From the NCBI RefSeq assembly GCF_013283875.1, contig NZ_CP054139.1, positions 4,092,001-4,156,000 of the forward strand: 64,000 bases of DNA, read 5' to 3'. Position 1 is the first letter of the stretch. Every line of letters begins with the position of its first letter. The position numbers and the translations under genes were made by a program. This document shows, one piece after another, positions 8,860 to 18,291 of this stretch. The notes beneath the pieces are model-generated. The model had not been told where the DNA came from. It saw only the letters and a program-made list of their open reading frames with translations, and made no database searches. Origin of the DNA: Mucilaginibacter mali (GTDB taxonomy: Bacteria > Bacteroidota > Bacteroidia > Sphingobacteriales > Sphingobacteriaceae).

Positions 8860-9924
8860 ATGTCTAAACGCCGGGTTTTAGTTACGTTCGATTCGATGAA
8901 GGATACCAATTGCGGTTATTTTTCATTTGGCAAGGGTTTGGGCGATGCCCTGCTAAAAGCCAACCACGGCAAATTCGATATCCAGCTTTACCTTTTTCCG
9001 GTAACCGATCATTTTGATGGCCGGGTTAGCATCGTGCGCCGCAACCGGCTGCACGACCTGTACTTTAGCGGCCACAATAAATACGACCTGGTACACCTGA
9101 CCGATCAGCGCACACGCCTGCACCCCACAAGGCTAAAGGCTAAAAAGATCATGACCATTCATGATATCAATAAGGTACACATCAACAAAAGCAAGCCACA
9201 CCGCATCCAGGCGTTTTTAAATAACCTGCGTAAAAAGGTCATCGCCTGTGACCGCGTGGTGGCAATCTCGCAATTTGTGGCCGATGACGTGATCAAATAC
9301 ATCCCTGAAGCCCGCGAAAAAATGAGTGTGATCTATAACGGGGCCGACAGGCTCACCGTACCAGCCGGTCATCAGCCAGCATACAAACCCGCGAAGCCCT
9401 TTTTGTTTACCATCGGCTTACTATCCCCGCAAAAGGGATTTCACTTTATCCCCCCGCTTTTGCAGGGTAACGATTACGAACTGGTGATAGCCGGTATAGA
9501 AACCCCGCACAAGCAAACCATACTGGAAACCGCCGAAAAATTTGGCGTTGCCGACCGCGTAACCATCACCGGCCCGGTAAGCGAAGCCGACAAGGCCTGG
9601 TATTATCAAAACTGTTCCGCATTCATCTTTCCTTCACGGGCAGAGGGATTCGGATTGCCGGTGATTGAGGCTATGCACTTTGGCAAGCCGGTATTCCTGG
9701 CCAGATACACATCTCTGCCCGAAGTTGGCGGTGATGCTGCTTATTACTTTGACAACTTTGAACCGGACCACATGCAGCAGGTTTTTAATAAGGGCATGTT
9801 GGACTACACTGCGAATAATCGCACCGATAGCATTATTGCCAACGCCAATAAATTTACCTGGGAGAACGCAGCGAAGCAGTATTTGGAGATGTATGAAGGT
9901 TTGCTGTCTGAACCGGGCCGCTGA
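8860..9924 (+). CDS. Glycosyltransferase, GT-B fold (GT4-like), 354 aa
   Basis: This cytoplasmic enzyme would transfer a sugar from a nucleotide donor. The C-terminal Rossmann half has the GT4 hallmarks: FLFTIGLLSPQKGFHFIPPL at about 187-206, the donor-site glutamate region SRAEGFGLPVIEAM at about 258-271, and ARYTSLPEVGGDAAYYF. The N-terminal half has a KIMTIHDINKVH stretch typical of acceptor-side domains. Length is normal. It opens a plus-strand run of glycan genes, with about 140 bases to the next gene, filled by an inverted repeat. Sugar and acceptor are unknown. Confidence 0.92.
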   Translation: MSKRRVLVTFDSMKDTNCGYFSFGKGLGDALLKANHGKFDIQLYLFPVTDHFDGRVSIVRRNRLHDLYFSGHNKYDLVHLTDQRTRLHPTRLKAKKIMTIHDINKVHINKSKPHRIQAFLNNLRKKVIACDRVVAISQFVADDVIKYIPEAREKMSVIYNGADRLTVPAGHQPAYKPAKPFLFTIGLLSPQKGFHFIPPLLQGNDYELVIAGIETPHKQTILETAEKFGVADRVTITGPVSEADKAWYYQNCSAFIFPSRAEGFGLPVIEAMHFGKPVFLARYTSLPEVGGDAAYYFDNFEPDHMQQVFNKGMLDYTANNRTDSIIANANKFTWENAAKQYLEMYEGLLSEPGR

Positions 9925-9928
9925 TTCT

Positions 9929-10043
9929 TGACCGCTGATTTTTAGGATGATTTTTTGATTGCGCTGATTTCATCAAGTGCGGTCAAAAATTGGGATGATA
10001 AAAGAAAATCAACGAAATCAGCGTAATCAAAAAAATCAGCGGT
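9929..10043. repeat. Inverted repeat with CCGCTGATTTTT arms
   Basis: The left arm begins CCGCTGATTTTTAGGATG, and the right arm ends AATCAAAAAAATCAGCGG. The arms each contain a second GCTGATTTC/GAAATCAGC motif. The whole lies between two glycosyltransferase genes on the same strand. Confidence 0.85.
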
Positions 10044-10051
10044 TATATTTG
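10044..10051 (+). promoter_or_regulatory. Candidate -7 box TATATTTG for the gene at 10062
   Basis: It is an exact TAnnTTTG match directly after the repeat arm and ten bases before the ATG. It suggests the 10062-11729 pair has its own promoter despite following another glycan gene. Confidence 0.45.
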
Positions 10052-10061
10052 CCCCCACTAT

Positions 10062-10940
10062 ATGAAAGTCGCCGGTTTCACTTTTATCCGCAATGCTGTA
10101 CGCAACGATTATCCCGTGGTAGAGGCCATCACTTCCATCCTGCCCATTTGCGATGAGTTTGTGGTAGCCTTGGGCAATAGCGATGATGGTACCGAAGAAC
10201 TGGTGCGCGGTATTGACTCGCCCAAGATCCGGATCATCAATACCGTTTGGGACGAGAGCATCCGCGAGGGCGGTGCTGTTTTTGCGGCCGAGACTGACAA
10301 GGCCTTTGCCGCCATATCGCCCGATGCGGACTGGGCCTTCTACATCCAGGGCGATGAATGTGTGCACGAGAAATACCTGCCGCTGATTAAACAGGAGATG
10401 CAGGATAACCTGAACAACCCAAAGGTGGAGGGCTTGCTGTTTAAGTACCTGCACTTTTATGGGTCGTACAGTTATTATGGTCATTCCCGCCGTTGGTACA
10501 GGCGCGAGATACGGGTGTTGCGCAATAACAAAAACATCCACTCGTACCGCGATGCACAGGGCTTCCGCTGGGGCGAGCGTAAGATCAACGTAAAACTCAT
10601 CGACGCTTATATTTACCACTATGGCTGGGTGAAGCCGCCGTCGGGATTAAAGAACAAGCTGCGCAACTTCAACCAGTTTTATCATGATGATGCCTGGCTG
10701 GTCGAAAACCTGCCGGAGACCTTTGAGTTTGATTATAAAAACGCCGACCGCTTAGTCCCTTTTACCGGTACGCACCCGGCAGTAATGCAGAAGCGTGTAG
10801 ATGCCACCAACTGGAATTTAAATATCGACCTGAAGGCACTTTCCAAAAAAATGAACTTCCGCCGCAAGGCTTTGCAAAAAATAGAGGACTGGACCGGCTG
10901 GCGCGTGAGCGAATACCGTAACTATAAAATTGTAAAATAG
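10062..10940 (+). CDS. GT2-like glycosyltransferase, 292 aa
   Basis: The N-terminal FTFIRNAVRNDYPVVEAITSILP with NSDDGTEELV is the nucleotide-binding part of a GT-A fold. The acidic motif appears as IQGDECVHEKYL at about 99-110, where a metal-binding D-E takes the place of the classical DxD. The rest is rich in tyrosine and arginine, as in family 2 enzymes that handle surface glycans. No membrane helix is present. The stop codon TAG is followed immediately by the GTG start of the DUF5672 gene, so the two are co-translated. Sugar and acceptor are unknown. Confidence 0.85.
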   Translation: MKVAGFTFIRNAVRNDYPVVEAITSILPICDEFVVALGNSDDGTEELVRGIDSPKIRIINTVWDESIREGGAVFAAETDKAFAAISPDADWAFYIQGDECVHEKYLPLIKQEMQDNLNNPKVEGLLFKYLHFYGSYSYYGHSRRWYRREIRVLRNNKNIHSYRDAQGFRWGERKINVKLIDAYIYHYGWVKPPSGLKNKLRNFNQFYHDDAWLVENLPETFEFDYKNADRLVPFTGTHPAVMQKRVDATNWNLNIDLKALSKKMNFRRKALQKIEDWTGWRVSEYRNYKIVK

Positions 10941-11729
10941 GTGAAGCAGGTAGCCGTTATCATCCCCTTTTATAAGGATAGTTTAAGCGATTATGAAAAG
11001 ATAGCCCTGCAGCAATGCCGGCGCATTTTGCCCACGCATGATATTATCGCCGTTAAGCCCCAAAGTCTCAATGCAAACCCGGCAGCCCAATATGTTGAAT
11101 TTACAGATGTGCTTAGCTTTGACGACAGCTACTTTAATGGCCTCGCCGGCTACAACAGCCTGATGATGTCGGCCGGGTTTTATGGCCGTTTTGCAGATTA
11201 CGAATACATCCTGATCTACCAGATGGACGCTTTTGTTTTTAAAGACGAACTGGCCTATTGGTGCGATGAGGGCTATGATTACATCGGTGCGCCATGGATC
11301 ACCAAAACCTACCATAAAAGTCCGCCGGGTTTGGCCTTGCTGGCGGTGCAGCGTTTTTTTGCTAAGCTTACCGGAAGCAAATCCACCAAATACCTGTTTG
11401 AAAATAAGGTGGGCAACGGCGGCTTCTCGCTTAGGCAGGTGCAACGGTTTCATGACTTGTGCATCAGTATGAAGCCAACCATCGATCATTACCTTTCACA
11501 AAGCGGGCACTTGTATAACGAGGACGTTTTCTGGAGTTTTGAACCTGCCCGTCAGCATCAAAAGTTTAAAGTGCCGGATAGGGATACGGCCTTGCGTTTC
11601 GCATTTGAGGTGCCGCTGAAAAGCGCCCTGAACGCGCCGGCAGCCCAATTACCATTCGGCTGCCATGATTGGGACCGCTATGCCGATTTTTGGCGGCCTA
11701 TTTTTAAGCGGTACGGTTATGATATTTAA
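10941..11729 (+). CDS. DUF5672 family protein, probable glycosyltransferase, 262 aa
   Basis: The start is GTG, chosen because it abuts the preceding stop with no spacing and the first residues (KQVAVIIPFYKDSL) form the first beta-strand of the fold. The central YEYILIYQMDAFVF (about 87-100) carries the family's acidic DxD-like site, followed by YDYIGAPW and a GNGGFSLR loop. DUF5672 proteins resemble GT-A glycosyltransferases and occur in glycan clusters. Activity is unproven. It is cytoplasmic, with no membrane helix. Confidence 0.85.
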   Translation: MKQVAVIIPFYKDSLSDYEKIALQQCRRILPTHDIIAVKPQSLNANPAAQYVEFTDVLSFDDSYFNGLAGYNSLMMSAGFYGRFADYEYILIYQMDAFVFKDELAYWCDEGYDYIGAPWITKTYHKSPPGLALLAVQRFFAKLTGSKSTKYLFENKVGNGGFSLRQVQRFHDLCISMKPTIDHYLSQSGHLYNEDVFWSFEPARQHQKFKVPDRDTALRFAFEVPLKSALNAPAAQLPFGCHDWDRYADFWRPIFKRYGYDI

Positions 11730-11732
11730 ATA

Positions 11733-11833
11733 GGCACGAATTCCCTGCTTATCGGCTACAATTTATCGAATTACACGAATTAGAATCGATAACAGAAGTT
11801 TGTGTAATTCGTTCAATTCGGAAAATTCGTGCC
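11733..11833. repeat. Inverted repeat with CACGAATT arms
   Basis: Arms GGCACGAATT... and ...AAATTCGTGCC are inverted, with inner inverted motifs GAATTACACGAATT and TGTAATTCGTTCAATTC. It separates the DUF5672 gene from the ABC exporter gene. Confidence 0.85.
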
Positions 11834-11915
11834 CTGTTAAAACCACCGGCATCGTCATCCAAATATCAACTCTTCCCTAAACTTAAATAAATAGGTAATA
11901 ACCAACGTTATTTAA

Positions 11916-11923
11916 TAATTTTG
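11916..11923 (+). promoter_or_regulatory. Candidate -7 box TAATTTTG for the ABC exporter operon
   Basis: It is an exact TAnnTTTG match 18 bases before the ATG at 11942. It fits an own promoter for the four-gene run 11942-16554. Confidence 0.45.
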
Positions 11924-11941
11924 CAGAATTATATTTTTTAA

Positions 11942-13783
11942 ATGAAGACATATTTCCGGCTGCTTTCCTTTGCAAAACCTATTGAAAAGTTTGCCATCCC
12001 CTATATCATCTTTATCATTTTTTATGTGATATTCAGCACCCTGGTGCTAACCATGCTGGGCCCTTTGTTAAACACTTTGTTTGATGTAAACACCTGCCAA
12101 AACGCTTGTAAGGCCATGCAGGAAAATGTAAAGCCCGAACATTTATTAGATCTTACCGGCTGGTTTAAATACTATGTAGTGTACATTAAAACCGAGTACA
12201 GTGCCTGGGAGGCATTAAAGTTTGTATGCGCGGTTTTGATCGTGGCCGTTTTTTTAAGCAATATTTTCCGCTACCTCTCGGCGCGCACAATGGAGAATAT
12301 GCGCGTTTTTACCCTGCTTAAACTGCGCCGCGCGGTGTTTAACAATGTAATGAACCTGCACCTTGGCTTTTTCACTAACGAACGTAAGGGTGATATCATC
12401 TCAAAGGTAGCTTCGGACGTGCAGGTAGTGCAGTATACGGTTATAGGCACCCTGCAGGTGGTATTTAAGGAGCCGCTTACCATTATCGCTATGATGGTGG
12501 CCCTGTTCAGCATCTCGGCCAAGCTTACGCTTTTCTCGTTATTGGTGATCCCGATATCGGCTTTTGTGATCTCGCGCATTGTGCGCAACTTAAAAAAGCA
12601 GGCCATATCCGCCCAGGAAACCTCGTCTACCATGATCAGTAACCTCGACGAGGCGTTGTCGGGTATCAAGATCGTTAAGGCTTTCAATGCTACCGAGTTT
12701 ATTAAAAAGCGCTTCGACGACGAGAACAAGCGCTATACCAACATTACCCGCAGCATTGCCAGGCGTCAGCAACTGGCTTCGCCAACTTCCGAGGCGCTGT
12801 CGGTTACCATGATCTCCTTTATTTTATTATACGGCGGCTACCTCATTTTTAACCATAAAGATGGTGCACTTAACGCCGGCGATTTTATCGCTTACCTGGC
12901 CATTTTTTCGCAGTTAATGCGTCCGGCCAAATCCATCTCCGATTCGTTTACCAATATCCACTCGGGCATTGCTTCGGGCGAGCGTGTGCTGGCCCTGATA
13001 GACGAAAAACCGGTTATTGTGGATGCACCTAACGCCATCGATGTCGCCGACTTTGACGAGGGTTTTGAATTTAAGGATGTTGATTTCAGCTACCCGGGCA
13101 GGCAGGTGTTAAAAGGCATCAACCTGCGGATCCCTAAAGGGAAAACCGTGGCACTGGTTGGCCCTTCAGGCGGTGGTAAATCTACCTTGATGGATTTGAT
13201 CCCCCGCTTTATGGAACCGCAGGGTGGCGAGATCCTGTTAGACGGCAAGAATATCCAATCTATAAAAATGGATTCGCTGCGCGCACTGATGGGTACGGTT
13301 AACCAGGAGTCGATCCTGTTTAACGATACCATATTCAACAACATCGCATTCGGTAAGCCCGAGGCTACCATGCAGCAGGTGGAAGCCGCGGCACGTATAG
13401 CCAACGCCCATAACTTTATTATGGATACCGAAAATGGTTATGATACCAATATTGGTGATCGCGGCACCAAGCTAAGCGGCGGCCAGCGCCAGCGCATCTG
13501 TATTGCCCGGGCCGTACTGGCTAACCCGCCGCTGATGCTGCTGGACGAAGCTACCTCGGCACTGGATACCGAATCGGAAAAACTGGTGCAGGACGCGCTG
13601 AACAACCTGATGAAAAACCGCACATCACTCATTATTGCCCACCGTTTAAGTACTATCCAAAATGCCGATATCATCATTGTGTTAGAAGATGGCAACATCG
13701 TTGAACAGGGTACGCATCAGCAGTTGATGGGCAATAACGGCCTGTACCGCCGACTGATAGATATGCAAACCTTTGCCAGTTAA
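11942..13783 (+). CDS. MsbA-like ABC exporter (fused permease and ATPase), 613 aa
   Basis: An N-terminal six-helix transmembrane domain (about 15-345) is fused to an ATPase domain. The latter has Walker A GPSGGGKS at 407-414, signature LSGGQRQR at 511-518, and Walker B LMLLDEATSALD with D535-E536. This is the half-transporter architecture of lipid and polysaccharide exporters, working as a homodimer in the inner membrane. The first outer loop is long and carries two cysteines (CQNACKAM). The gene is followed after two bases by glycosyltransferase genes, so it probably flips a lipid-linked glycan or lipid A-like substrate made by them. The exact substrate is inference. Confidence 0.93.
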   Translation: MKTYFRLLSFAKPIEKFAIPYIIFIIFYVIFSTLVLTMLGPLLNTLFDVNTCQNACKAMQENVKPEHLLDLTGWFKYYVVYIKTEYSAWEALKFVCAVLIVAVFLSNIFRYLSARTMENMRVFTLLKLRRAVFNNVMNLHLGFFTNERKGDIISKVASDVQVVQYTVIGTLQVVFKEPLTIIAMMVALFSISAKLTLFSLLVIPISAFVISRIVRNLKKQAISAQETSSTMISNLDEALSGIKIVKAFNATEFIKKRFDDENKRYTNITRSIARRQQLASPTSEALSVTMISFILLYGGYLIFNHKDGALNAGDFIAYLAIFSQLMRPAKSISDSFTNIHSGIASGERVLALIDEKPVIVDAPNAIDVADFDEGFEFKDVDFSYPGRQVLKGINLRIPKGKTVALVGPSGGGKSTLMDLIPRFMEPQGGEILLDGKNIQSIKMDSLRALMGTVNQESILFNDTIFNNIAFGKPEATMQQVEAAARIANAHNFIMDTENGYDTNIGDRGTKLSGGQRQRICIARAVLANPPLMLLDEATSALDTESEKLVQDALNNLMKNRTSLIIAHRLSTIQNADIIIVLEDGNIVEQGTHQQLMGNNGLYRRLIDMQTFAS

Positions 13784-13785
13784 TT

Positions 13786-14718
13786 ATGGGCGCGCCGCTG
13801 GTATCCATCGCTTTATGCACCTACAATGGTGCAAAATACCTGCGCGAGCAGTTGGATACATTGGTTGGCCAAACTTATAGCTATTTGGAGATCGTGGCGG
13901 TTGATGATGGCTCGACCGATGACACCGTGGCTGTCCTGAATGAGTATGCCGTGCGATATCCCATACTCAAAGTGCATCAAAACACGCAAAACCTGGGCTA
14001 TGTAAAAAACTTTGAGCGGGCCATCGGTTTATGTACCGGCAACTACATCGCCCTTGCCGATCAGGATGATATTTGGGATCTTAATAAGATCCAAATACTG
14101 CTGGATCACATCGGCGATAACATCCTCATCTATCACGATTCGGAATTTGTGGACGAGCAGGGCACATCACTGAACAGGCAGTTATCGCAACTGCGCAATT
14201 TTTATGCGGGTGATGATACCAATGTTTTCTTGCTGGAAAACTGTGTATCGGGCCACGCGCTGCTTTTCAGGCGCGAATTACTGCCATACTTTACCGGTTT
14301 TAACAGCGTCATTTTTCACGATCATTGGCTGGCTTATATCGCCTGCAATAACGGCAGTATCACTTTTACGCCGCAGGCATTGGTGAAATACCGCCAGCAT
14401 ACACAGGCCAATACCAACATCCTGAAACAGGACCGCGGAGCTGAAGTAAAAAAGCCATCGTTAAAAAAGCTGGAAGATCAGTTAGCCATGATGACCCAGT
14501 TTGCTGCCTATCCTTATAACAAGGACCAGGCTTTTAAACAAAAGTTATTAAGGCGGATGCAAAAGCGGATGGATAGCTTTTTCTCGTTCGGGCTGGCCTG
14601 GTTTATTTTCGTTAACCGGGATAGCCTGTTGTTTATCCTGAAAAAATCAGCCATCAGCAAATTCAATTTAAGCCTTAAGTTTGCATGGGGATATCAGCTT
14701 AAAAAACTATTCAACTAA
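13786..14718 (+). CDS. Family 2 glycosyltransferase, 310 aa
   Basis: The GT-A fold is plain: VSIALCTYNGAKYLREQLDTL at the N-terminus, VDDGSTDDT at about 40-48, and the catalytic-metal region ALADQDDIW at about 90-98 with the DxD. H-D-H-W near 180 (FHDHWLAYIA) and a RQHTQANT tail match rhamnosyl- and similar transferases. The C-terminal 60 residues are hydrophobic and basic, possibly membrane-peripheral. It starts two bases after the ABC exporter stop and ends two bases before the next gene, so it is in the same operon. Confidence 0.92.
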   Translation: MGAPLVSIALCTYNGAKYLREQLDTLVGQTYSYLEIVAVDDGSTDDTVAVLNEYAVRYPILKVHQNTQNLGYVKNFERAIGLCTGNYIALADQDDIWDLNKIQILLDHIGDNILIYHDSEFVDEQGTSLNRQLSQLRNFYAGDDTNVFLLENCVSGHALLFRRELLPYFTGFNSVIFHDHWLAYIACNNGSITFTPQALVKYRQHTQANTNILKQDRGAEVKKPSLKKLEDQLAMMTQFAAYPYNKDQAFKQKLLRRMQKRMDSFFSFGLAWFIFVNRDSLLFILKKSAISKFNLSLKFAWGYQLKKLFN

Positions 14719-14720
14719 AT

Positions 14721-15476
14721 ATGACGGAGGGCGGAAAGCGCATACAAGGCAACACCAAACAACCACGGCTAAGCATTATTACCGTGGTATACAATGCTGC
14801 CCCATTGTTTGAACAATACATGGCTAACCTAACGCCTTACCTTAGCAATAATGTTGAACTGGTGATGATCGATGGCGCCAGCACCGACGGCACCACCAAC
14901 CTGCTGAAAACCCACAGCGATAAAATAGACTATTGGCTCAGCGAACCCGACAAGGGCATTTACGATGCCATGAACAAGGCCGTAACTTACGCCAAAGGCC
15001 AATGGGTATATTTTTTAGGGATGGATGATAGCCTGATGGAGGGCTTCCCGGCTATGGTGCAGGAACTGCAAAATGCCAACACTATTTATTATGGCAAAAC
15101 CATTTACTATGGCAAGCCATTCGGTAAGGTTTATAACGATTACTTCCTGACCAAACTGAACCTGGTGCACCAGGCCGTATTTTACCCGCATATAGTTTTT
15201 GATAAATACCAGTACGATACCAAATACAAGGTGTACGCCGATTATCACCTGAACCTGCGCCTGTGGAACGATAAGGATTTCAGGTTTGAATATCGCCCGC
15301 ATTTGGTGGCAGGCTTCCCTGAAGGCGGTTTTTCCAGCACAGCTACCGATCCGGCCTTTGAGCAGGAGCGCGATATGTTATTCAAGAAATATCTCAACCG
15401 CAAAGCTTACTATCGCTACTTAAACCGTACTTTAGGCTGGTTTAAAACCCTTATACGCGTAGTTACCAATGGTTAA
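14721..15476 (+). CDS. Family 2 glycosyltransferase, 251 aa
   Basis: This short GT2 enzyme has LSIITVVYNAAPLFEQYM as its first strand and helix, MIDGASTDGT at about 50-59, a SEPDKGIYDAMNKAV stretch typical of the WcaA-like subgroup, and FLGMDDSL as the metal site at about 95. Its length is usual for that subgroup. The last eight bases overlap the start of the next gene, showing tight coupling. Sugar and acceptor are unknown. Confidence 0.92.
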   Translation: MTEGGKRIQGNTKQPRLSIITVVYNAAPLFEQYMANLTPYLSNNVELVMIDGASTDGTTNLLKTHSDKIDYWLSEPDKGIYDAMNKAVTYAKGQWVYFLGMDDSLMEGFPAMVQELQNANTIYYGKTIYYGKPFGKVYNDYFLTKLNLVHQAVFYPHIVFDKYQYDTKYKVYADYHLNLRLWNDKDFRFEYRPHLVAGFPEGGFSSTATDPAFEQERDMLFKKYLNRKAYYRYLNRTLGWFKTLIRVVTNG

Positions 15477-16554
15477 GATCCTGTACGATCATCAAAAATT
15501 CAGCGAGCAAAAGTATGGCGGTATCACCCGCTATTTTGCCGCTTTGATGAACGGTATTAAACAGCATCCGGGTTTTGAATACCAACTGGCCGCACTGTAC
15601 AGCAGCAACTATTACATCCGTAATGAGCCATTGCCGCTGAATAATTTTATTGGTCGCGCCCTGGTAAAAGGCAATGCCAAACGTGAGTATAAATGGAACC
15701 GGCAGTACAGCAAAATGCTGATAGAACGCGGTGATCATGACGTTTTTCATCCTACCTATTTTAACCCCTACTTTTTAAAGCGGGTAAAAAAGCCCTACGT
15801 GCTTACCATGCACGATATGATCTACGAGGTGATGCCCGAATATTTCCCGGCTAACGACCAGACACCGCTGCATAAAAAACTGACTACCGACGCAGCTACG
15901 GCCATCATCGCCATATCCGAATCGACACGCAGGGATTTGATCAACTTGTTGAATGTGCCGGCCGAAAAGATCACCATGATCCATCATGGGCTTCCGCTTG
16001 ACGAGCCTTTAGCCGTTGAAGCGGTACCCGGCTTACCCGAAAACTTTATCCTTTTTGTTGGCGAACGGGAAAACTACAAAAACTTCGCCCGCTTTGCCGA
16101 AGCTGCGGCCGAGCTGCTAAACGAATACTCCAACCTGCACATCGTGCTTGCGGGTGGTAAACCCTTACAAGCTGGTGAGGTATCTATGGTCGACCGTTAC
16201 CTTCAATTAAACGTGAGCGATGCGCAGCTGAACTACCTCTATCAAAAAGCACAGCTATTCGTTTTCCCATCGGTATACGAGGGTTTTGGGTATCCCCTGC
16301 TTGAAGCCTTTAAAGCCGGCTGCCCGGTAGCGGCCGGCAGTACCAGTTGCTTCCCCGAGATCGGTGGCGAGGCAGTTGCATATTTCGATCCATTTGACGC
16401 GGGCAGTATCTACAAAAGCATCCAGTCGGTTTTAACAGATACCGGGTACCGTAACAACCTGGGTAAAAAAGGAAGCGAACGCCTGCAACTATTCCCTGTC
16501 GAAAAGCAGGTGGAACAAACGCTGGCCTTGTATCAAAAAATTGCCGGTAAGTAA
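15469..16554 (+). CDS. Glycosyltransferase, GT-B fold (GT4-like), 361 aa
   Basis: The N-terminus has the glycine-rich YGGITRYFAALMNG acceptor-side loop. HDMIYEVMPEYF and ISESTRRDLI follow in the order seen in GT4 mannosyl-like transferases. The C-terminal donor site has FVGERENYKNF and PSVYEGFGYPLLEAFKAGCPV, then EIGGEAVAYFDP. It is the last gene of the plus-strand operon and stops three bases before the end of the convergent FkbM-like gene. Donor sugar is not predictable. Confidence 0.92.
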   Translation: MVKILYDHQKFSEQKYGGITRYFAALMNGIKQHPGFEYQLAALYSSNYYIRNEPLPLNNFIGRALVKGNAKREYKWNRQYSKMLIERGDHDVFHPTYFNPYFLKRVKKPYVLTMHDMIYEVMPEYFPANDQTPLHKKLTTDAATAIIAISESTRRDLINLLNVPAEKITMIHHGLPLDEPLAVEAVPGLPENFILFVGERENYKNFARFAEAAAELLNEYSNLHIVLAGGKPLQAGEVSMVDRYLQLNVSDAQLNYLYQKAQLFVFPSVYEGFGYPLLEAFKAGCPVAAGSTSCFPEIGGEAVAYFDPFDAGSIYKSIQSVLTDTGYRNNLGKKGSERLQLFPVEKQVEQTLALYQKIAGK

Positions 16555-16557
16555 TTA

Positions 16558-17406
16558 TCAGCCCGGTAAGCGGTTGGGTGCGTGGCCTAACTTGTGGTAC
16601 AGGAAATAGCGTGCCGGTTCGTAATGATTGGCCGCAGTAAATGGCGCTTCAAAATTGCCGGAAACCAGATCCTCCCGTACAAAAAAGGCGTTATTGCCAC
16701 CAAAATTACAGCCCACCAGTTTATAACCTTTACTATCGGCCAGGGTTTGCAGGGCCAGTAATGATGCGCCGAAATAATTGCCCGTACTGCCGCTACGGTC
16801 GGCTTTGTAAGGCACCACAAAATGGTTATCCGGGCTATGGCTGGCATTGTATTCGATCACCGCTACCCGGGGTTTGTAGTTGGTGATGGCCTGCCAAACA
16901 TAGTAATCGTTATTGTCGATATCTATCGATAACAGATCCGGATCAAGCGGGGCGCCGGCATTGTTAAACAACCCCTCAATATTTTCGGCGGTGATAAAGG
17001 CGTTCCTGATCTTCAACTTGCCGCTTTGTATCACATCGGCAAACATGCGGTTAATGTCATCGCAGTGCTGTTTGCTGCCTTCTATCCAAAGCCCCTGCCA
17101 GTCCTGGTAAAGCAAATTGTGGGTATTGCATTCCAGGCCGTTCTCTACCCCAAATTCAATAAAATACTTGTTGGTAGTGCCTATGCGGTTAAAGATCTCT
17201 TTAATGATGCCATCCTCGCCATACTGCGAAAAGTATTGCTCTTCGAAGCGGTTCAGGCGCTTATTACCCAAATACTTCGGGTTTTTATGCAGGTGCAGAT
17301 CGATAAAGTTAAGGATACTGATGGTCTTCTCATCCAGTTTTACCCGGGTAAGGTTATCCAGTTGCGCCCTGATCTGTTTTAATCGTTTAAGAAAGCCGAA
17401 TGCCAT
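16558..17406 (-). CDS. FkbM-like protein, possible methyltransferase, 282 aa
   Basis: From about residue 50 it shows FSQYGEDGIIKEIFNRI, then FIEFGVENG (the glycine-rich nucleotide strand of a SAM-binding Rossmann fold), GLWIEGSKQH, and LLSIDIDNNDYYVW. This is the pattern of a group related to the FkbM methyltransferases that is common in glycan clusters. A basic helical N-terminus of 45 residues precedes it. It starts eight bases after the FkbM gene on the same strand. O-methylation of a sugar is the likely role, but catalysis is not shown by any motif. Confidence 0.7.
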   Translation of the reverse strand: MAFGFLKRLKQIRAQLDNLTRVKLDEKTISILNFIDLHLHKNPKYLGNKRLNRFEEQYFSQYGEDGIIKEIFNRIGTTNKYFIEFGVENGLECNTHNLLYQDWQGLWIEGSKQHCDDINRMFADVIQSGKLKIRNAFITAENIEGLFNNAGAPLDPDLLSIDIDNNDYYVWQAITNYKPRVAVIEYNASHSPDNHFVVPYKADRSGSTGNYFGASLLALQTLADSKGYKLVGCNFGGNNAFFVREDLVSGNFEAPFTAANHYEPARYFLYHKLGHAPNRLPG

Positions 17407-17414
17407 GCTTTTGG

Positions 17415-18287
17415 TTACTGAGGTTTATAAAAAGCCATTTCCTTAGCTATCACTTCATCAGCCAGCGCGTCATCATCAGCATGGAACAGGCATACATCGT
17501 AATAAGGGAAAGCCGCGTCGCGGTTGCCCATATAGGTATGCAATTGCTCTAACTGCTGCTGGTTATCCAACGTGGTGCTGATGAGCATTTTGCCGTAGTT
17601 ATCGTAATAAATAGCCTTGCTGTAACCCAATCCGTGCAGATCGGTTAGTGTTTGGGTACCGTGCTCATTCTGCTCTTTCAGGTAAACGGCATCATACTCA
17701 AAAAACAAGACCGGTTTATCCTTACGGATCAGATCGAACGCGCCACGCAGGATCTTAAAGTCGAAACCATCGGTATCTACCTTTAATAATTTAACGGTAT
17801 CGAAGTTATTTTCAACAGCCACATCATCCAGCTTTTTAATAGTGATCTGCTTACCGGCATTAGGGTTTACACGGGCTGTGCCTTCGTTCGATTCGATGGC
17901 GCCTTCCTGCACGGTATTTTCTTCACCTAAAAATGTTTCGATGCTTTTGGCTTTGGTAAACTGGACCAGGTTACGTTGCAGCAGTTGAAAGTAGGATGGT
18001 TCGCCCTCAATTAAATACACCTGCTGGTTAACATCCACGCTACGCAACAGGGCGATGGTATCGCCAATATTAGCGCCTACGTCTACAATGGCATAGTTAG
18101 GGTATTTTACTTCGATGTACTTGGCTATGCGGGGCAGGTTGCGCGAATAATATTTAAAGACTGTAAGATAATCCTGTATCGGGTGCAGGCCATTGGCAAA
18201 CAGTTTATAATTGCCAACCTGCAATTGAACGGTCTCTTTACCTCTTTTTTTCTTTTTCCACTCTTTAATACGGCGGCGTAAACCCAT
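17415..18287 (-). CDS. FkbM family methyltransferase, 290 aa
   Basis: It contains the FkbM core: AIVDVGANIGDTIAL (SAM-binding loop) at about 67-81, VYLIEGEPSYFQLLQRNL, an IKKLDDVAVENNFDTVKLLKVDTDGFDFKILRGA section with the family's VDTDG-E/D core at about 170-175, and FFEYDAVYL. Members methylate hydroxyl groups of sugars or polyketides in the cytoplasm. It lies between the acyltransferase gene (4 bases upstream) and the FkbM-like gene (8 bases downstream), so the three are one operon. Confidence 0.92.
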   Translation of the reverse strand: MGLRRRIKEWKKKKRGKETVQLQVGNYKLFANGLHPIQDYLTVFKYYSRNLPRIAKYIEVKYPNYAIVDVGANIGDTIALLRSVDVNQQVYLIEGEPSYFQLLQRNLVQFTKAKSIETFLGEENTVQEGAIESNEGTARVNPNAGKQITIKKLDDVAVENNFDTVKLLKVDTDGFDFKILRGAFDLIRKDKPVLFFEYDAVYLKEQNEHGTQTLTDLHGLGYSKAIYYDNYGKMLISTTLDNQQQLEQLHTYMGNRDAAFPYYDVCLFHADDDALADEVIAKEMAFYKPQ

Positions 18288-18291
18288 AATA

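Noticed and set aside
9942-10619. 225-aa minus-strand frame opposite the GT2-like gene
   Set aside because: The plus-strand frame has the GT-A motifs and couples to DUF5672; the minus frame is its shadow.
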